In this document: positions 60,437 through 64,000 of the stretch, one piece after another
Layout: every line of letters begins with the position of its first letter
Position numbering within the stretch: the stretch's first letter is position 1
Assembly (NCBI RefSeq): GCF_932274485.2
Contig: NC_065884.2
Coordinates: forward strand, 26,521,622-26,585,621
DNA: 64,000 nt
Reading direction: 5' to 3'
Source: Patella vulgata
Lineage: Eukaryota > Mollusca > Gastropoda > Patellidae
Notes under the pieces: model-generated
Told to the model about the DNA's origin: nothing
Databases searched by the model: none
What the model saw: the letters and a program-made list of their open reading frames with translations, nothing else
Translations under genes and position numbers: made by a program

Positions 60437-61600
60437 GTCATTAAAGCTTCTCGTGAAACACAAATCCACCTGTAAAATTCAGTGGTATTGATTGTTTTGT
60501 AATTGTGGTTGTTTTGAACTTGCGAACTTACAGATGTTTTATCTTTACAGATGATCTGAAAAGTCAAGTTTATGAACTTAAAAACGGAAATAAAGACGGC
60601 GGTAAGTTTCAATTGGTTGTTACATTTGGAAATGTCCCATAATCTCTGACGTTCATGCATTGGTTTTAATCAGACATAAAACCAGTGTGGCATCGGAATG
60701 TCTCATTTGCTCAGATGTTGGGATGCGTTGATAATTTACGTGATCACAACTAAGTCAGCAACTAGGTGACCTTGATTCAAACTCAAGCGGCTGAGTGGTC
60801 TCGTGCGCTTTAGCCGCTTTAGGTTTGCCATTGGGTCAAGTGGCGTGGTTACGTTACCCATGTTTGTACGCGACAAGGAGCGAGGTTGCCTGCCTAACCT
60901 CCTAGGTTTTTTTTTGCGAATCCTTCACTTAGGTCCCATTGATAAAGACCCCTATGTGCAAGCAAAGTATTGAAATAAAATTGTAACACGTAATCACCTG
61001 GTTATTGTCGTGATATAAGAAATAGTTTAGGTTGGGCATACAAATTTTGGTTCCATACATTGCTTGAAATGAGAAGGGAAACAACTCTATAATAAATATT
61101 TTCTTTCAGACGGTGATCACGTTTACACCCTCCTTTATGTGATGTTGGCTCTGGTCGTCTTAATAATTGTTGGCATGGTAGTATCAGTAATTATCATCAA
61201 GCGACGAAAGAGACCAGGTAATCAAACGGTGACCGTTTCCGTCGCAACAAACCATGTAAGGAAGGGTTCTGGCGTGTCTTACAAACGCTCCGCGTCGACG
61301 TCGGATTCAATGGATACAACTACCACTACAACAGAAGTCGAGATTTGTCGAAGTAAAGTGCAACAAACACCCAGCCAAAGGTCATGGACAACGAGAGCAA
61401 CATTGACCAATACACAAAATGGTGTTGTTGATAATGTGTACTCACCGATGGAAAACATGGCGCATTATCAGAATCAGATTAATCGACCTTTATCACCGGT
61501 ACTTGAGTACGACCCTCTTAGTAAACCGGTGCCTAGCTCTGTCCGTCACCCCACTACAATATCTGGCTACGAATCTCCTGTCATAAATGTCTCAAAATAG
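51460..61600 (+). CDS. Single-CUB type I membrane protein, copy B
   Basis: Exons 51460-51514, 56724-56907, 59431-59585, 60551-60601 and 61110-61600 (stop), with the same phases and 311-residue length as copy A. The domain order is the same: signal peptide, two-cysteine CUB domain, membrane span and tyrosine-bearing tail. I see three residue differences: Ile10 to Thr in the signal peptide, Gly19 to Ser at the exon 1/2 junction, and Arg234 to Gln in the tail. The Gly19 change comes from G to A at the last base of exon 1, so the donor reads TGCA|GTAAGA, usually a weaker context. Intron 1 is longer here because of the insertions. A transcript could instead start from the orphan exon at 48792 and would then encode Gly19. 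Confidence 0.86.
52234..52636. mobile_element. Insertion of about 400 bp in intron 1 (copy B only)
   Basis: Copy A reads straight through at about 30648 (ATATTCTGTCG). Copy B is interrupted between TATATCC and ATCCTGTCGG, which may be a short target duplication. The right end TGATAACTATGGGCCACCAT pairs with an internal GTGGCCCATCGTTATCA, and a reversed copy of the right end flanks the orphan block at 49568. A T-run of about 20 lies at the left. Class unknown. Confidence 0.55.
53241..53908. mobile_element. Terminal-inverted-repeat element, 668 bp, intron 1 (copy B only)
   Basis: The left end AAGGTCCGTTCATACTACAT and, reversed, the right end AAGCTCGGTTCATACTACAT match over 23 bp with two mismatches, and TA flanks each side (53239-53240, 53909-53910). 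Copy A has the empty site at about 31213. Short internal ORFs have no recognisable domain, so it is called non-autonomous. Confidence 0.82.
54384..54600 (-). mobile_element. SINE family B (copy B), with a head fragment before it
   Basis: Same element as 31455-31660. In addition 54148-54290 holds a plus-strand family B head (GGGTGGCGAATGGCACAATG, GGGCATGGGTTTGACC, CTAACCTCATGGGTTTTCTT) not present in copy A. Confidence 0.75.
54885..55389. mobile_element. piggyBac-like MITE, 505 bp, intron 1 (copy B only)
   Basis: Flanked by TTAA on both sides (54881-54884, 55390-55393). The ends AGGAGCTAAATCGC and, reversed, AGTAGCTAAGTCCG are imperfect inverted repeats. Copy A has a single intact TTAA at 31944-31947. 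No coding content. TTAA duplication is the hallmark of the piggyBac superfamily. Confidence 0.82.
55948..56247 (-). mobile_element. SINE family A in intron 1 (copy B)
   Basis: Counterpart of 32518-32817, almost identical, so its insertion predates the segmental duplication. Confidence 0.88.
56908..59430. mobile_element. Intron 2 with SINE A fragments (copy B)
   Basis: Same set as 33478-36091: about 57308-57500, 57718-57975, 57980-58198 (missing about 97 bp relative to copy A), 58415-58530 and 58560-58694. A poly-A run lies near 58990. No exon inside. Confidence 0.7.
60165..60438 (+). mobile_element. SINE family B, full length (copy B)
   Basis: Counterpart of 36825-37080 in intron 3; its (TC)n tail is longer here than in copy A (about 27 versus 18 bases of TC), as expected for a mutable tail. 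Confidence 0.88.
60770..60985 (+). mobile_element. SINE family B, diverged (copy B)
   Basis: Counterpart of 37430-37640 in intron 4. Confidence 0.65.
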
Positions 61601-62045
61601 GTTCTTTAAAACCGTAATCCACATACAACAACTGCACCGCTTTTAAAGATGCATAGTCTATGTAATTTTCCAAACCTATGTCTGGGTTCTTGACAATATT
61701 GCCTAACTCTCGTAGCGCTGAACGAAGTTGTAATTTAACATGCACATAAAACTGGCGTAAATCCTAGTTGTTGTCTAGGGCGAACTGTTAGTTACTGGAA
61801 TCTGCTACCAATATACCGATATAGGGAAAGTCTTAGGCTATAGTTGTACACAAGATAGAAGAACGGATACTACTTTGCTTTTGGAACGTCCGTCGACTTG
61901 ACGAGTTTCAGTGGATTACATTGATTTGTCATTTTAAATTTTTGAACATAAATGATTGCCTATTCAAGTAGCAATATTGTTATATATAGGGGATATTTGT
62001 CGTTTACGCATTCGTGAAAATATAAGTTTTCTTGCTTCTCGATGA

Positions 62046-62051
62046 AATAAA
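62046..62051 (+). promoter_or_regulatory. Candidate polyadenylation signal, CUB gene copy B
   Basis: AATAAA in the same context and at the same distance from the stop as in copy A. Confidence 0.45.
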
Positions 62052-62134
62052 ATATGTTATTCACGACAAAACGACAAATGTTCTATATATTTTATGATTT
62101 TACAATCATTTTAGGTAAAAACAACATGGACTAC

Positions 62135-62417
62135 TGCTAGCCAGTGGAATAACACTTTTATTTCACTGATAAAACGCGGTATTCCACTACTGATCATAAA
62201 ATAAATATTAATATTTGTGACTGTGGTTTGTTTGTTTGTCTGTCTGTCTGTTCGGGATTGGCGGCTATACTAGGGCTGTCCCGAGGCTGAAATTTGGTGC
62301 AGAGGGGTAGGGTAGCTCGGACGGGGAGTAATATAGCCTACAGGTCAGTTTGCGATAGCCTACCACCTCCGGTTAGGGAGTTATAACCCCTGAGCGAAGC
62401 CGGGCATTCTTCTGGTT
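62135..62417. repeat. Unclassified repeat with GTTT/CTGT tract (copy B)
   Basis: Counterpart of 38790-39060 with very few differences. Confidence 0.5.
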
Positions 62418-62809
62418 AATTCATAAATACGAACCACGCCAAATCGGTACACGGAGTTAAAACACGTATGTTTGAAAACTCTAATTTTTAAATTCGTTTG
62501 TGTACAGCAAATAACTTTAATGGACGTTAAATTCATAAATATACGTTCTGATTTATTGTATTGATAATGATAAAAAAATATGCTCAGTCTATGAGTTTGT
62601 TTATTTTATACGATAAGGTTGATTATGTTGTTTTGTTTTTTTAATTCTGTTGATTTGGTCAATTTTATAATTATGAGCACCGCATAAGTATTTTTGTTTA
62701 TGAAATATCTGTTTTTCAAATATATTTTCTAATAAAAAAAACCCTCTTGAACGTGCTTGTGTGATTTATTAATTACTTTTATAAGAGCTAAAATCAACAA
62801 TATTTAATA

Positions 62810-63097
62810 CGAAATGAAATGGGGTTTAGCTTCCTACTGTTCCTCACCGACAGCGGCATATGGCCGGACAGCGGCATTACAGCCTATTTTAATATCGAAT
62901 TCCAATTATATTGTCAAGCGTTTATTATACGTGCACGCCAATATTTACACCGGACCTCGGTTTTTCGTCCCATCCGAACGACTATGCTAATTTGTCCCTT
63001 GCCAGACCCCCAGTTCTGCAACACCCGGTGAACACAGGGATGGAACATCCAACCTCCAGGTTAGCGAGCCAGCATCTTACTTGGCCATCGTGGCTCC
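62810..63097 (-). mobile_element. SINE family A (copy B 3' flank)
   Basis: Counterpart of 39637-39906. Its left flank differs: about 170 bp present in copy A (about 39450-39625) is missing here. Confidence 0.8.
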
Positions 63098-63977
63098 CTA
63101 TTTGATACGTAGTAAATATAGATCGGCCTACAATTTATAAATTGATCATAGTTTTAAAGCGCAAGCGAAGTTGCGTTTTGTGTAATCCATATGGCGGGGG
63201 CGTAGTTTGTGTTGGATTGCCATTCACAGGCGTACGAGCCGGGGGGGGGGGGGGGGGATTTATATAAACTTTGTCTCTGTTCCCCAATCCCCTCAATTTC
63301 TGAATATTGTTTATATAACAAAAAATAAAAAAAATAAATTTAAGACGATCATCAATTTTTTCGGGAAGTTGCCGAATGATGAAAAAAATAAATTATAGGG
63401 GATATAAGGGGAAAAATATGGAAATAATTCCTTTCCGTAAAATGAAGTTCCCGAAATCCGGGGCTTTTACTGGGGTGGGGTGATGCAATTCCAAACTGGG
63501 GTTCAGAGTTTCAGAAAATCACACAACTCTGATTTTGATTCAGGGTGTCTAGTTCTCAAACTCAAAATGCAGTTCCAGAAACTTCGCTCCACTAGTCGCT
63601 ACTTGCCGTTATTTTTCGAGATTTTACGACGGTTATTTTGTGACGAATCCCGCGTCTATGACTGAAGCTTTTACCATCAGCTGATTCATTTTTTTGAACG
63701 ATGCCGAATTTGATTTTATGAACTGCATGCAATTCGCATTTTGTTCTTTGTTCTGTTGTCAAGTGGATTTCCGATATAATTGCATACCTATAAATGACTG
63801 ATTGATTTTTTTACAATATTAGCAAGATTCGATTGCAGACGGTGACTTAGAAGATTTCAGCACAGAGAAAGCGTCCATGTCGACATCAAGATGTATGTAA
63901 CTTATGCAAAAAAATGGATTCTGATTATTAAGCACAAGGGCACTGAAGTGGAATTTTCCCCAGTAATAGAATTATCA

Positions 63978-64000
63978 AAATGAAATGGGGTTTAACGTCC
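63978..64000 (-). mobile_element. Start of a SINE family A, cut by the window end
   Basis: AAAATGAAATGGGGTTTAAC then GTCC is the tail end of a family A SINE. Copy A has only the first 17-18 bases of it at 40791-40808 before unrelated sequence. Confidence 0.7.

Larger units (their letters stand above)
46808..64000. repeat. Segmental duplication, copy B
   Basis: Collinear with 28015-40808, with a second upstream/exon-1 block (47376-49567 and 50029-52233), a 157-bp stretch at about 47240-47395 absent from copy A, three element-like insertions (52234-52636, 53241-53908, 54885-55389), and a roughly 97-bp loss near 58062 relative to 34637-34733. The window ends within the SINE that marks the right boundary. 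Confidence 0.92.

Noticed and set aside
1-64000. Retroviral, LTR, Polinton or toxin-gene remains
   Set aside because: I looked for reverse transcriptase, integrase, capsid, envelope and polymerase signatures and long terminal repeats and saw none that I could support.

Overview
The window looks like AT-rich nuclear DNA from an invertebrate, most likely a mollusc. It has intron-split genes with GT-AG junctions, many tRNA-derived SINEs and MITEs, Tc1-like transposons, and a chitin synthase of the animal type with many membrane segments. The phylum is inferred from the chitin synthase and the repeat style; nothing here is diagnostic of a species.

Layout. (1) 1-2501 is non-coding with old degenerate repeats. 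(2) 2502-14538, minus strand, is a divergent chitin synthase. I could chain eleven coding exons with consistent splice phases into about 1281 residues plus stop; only the extreme N-terminus is missing. (3) 14539-28014 has no gene I can support. It holds SINEs, a 33-bp minisatellite, an inverted repeat, an internally deleted Tc1-like element and two strong hairpins. (4) 28015-40808 is segmental copy A. It carries a five-exon gene for a 311-residue type I membrane protein: signal peptide, one CUB domain, one membrane span and a tyrosine-bearing cytoplasmic tail. (5) 40809-46807 is a spacer with SINEs, a MITE, an old tandem repeat and a complete Tc1-type transposon (DD34E transposase, matching inverted ends, TA duplication). 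(6) 46808 to the window end is segmental copy B. The same gene is repeated almost exactly (three residue differences), but the block with upstream array, exon 1 and start of intron 1 is present twice, so an orphan first exon lies upstream of the copy's own first exon.

Most notable are the duplicated promoter/first-exon block of the CUB gene, where the proximal exon has a weakened splice donor and the orphan exon keeps the better one; the GC-rich degenerate repeat array upstream of all three first exons; and a chitin synthase with a roughly 190-residue Ser/Asp-rich stretch inside its catalytic region. Copy B carries DNA-element insertions whose sites are empty in copy A. A false tandem duplication from assembling two haplotypes cannot be excluded from sequence alone. 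I saw no retroviral, LTR, Polinton or toxin-gene remains.
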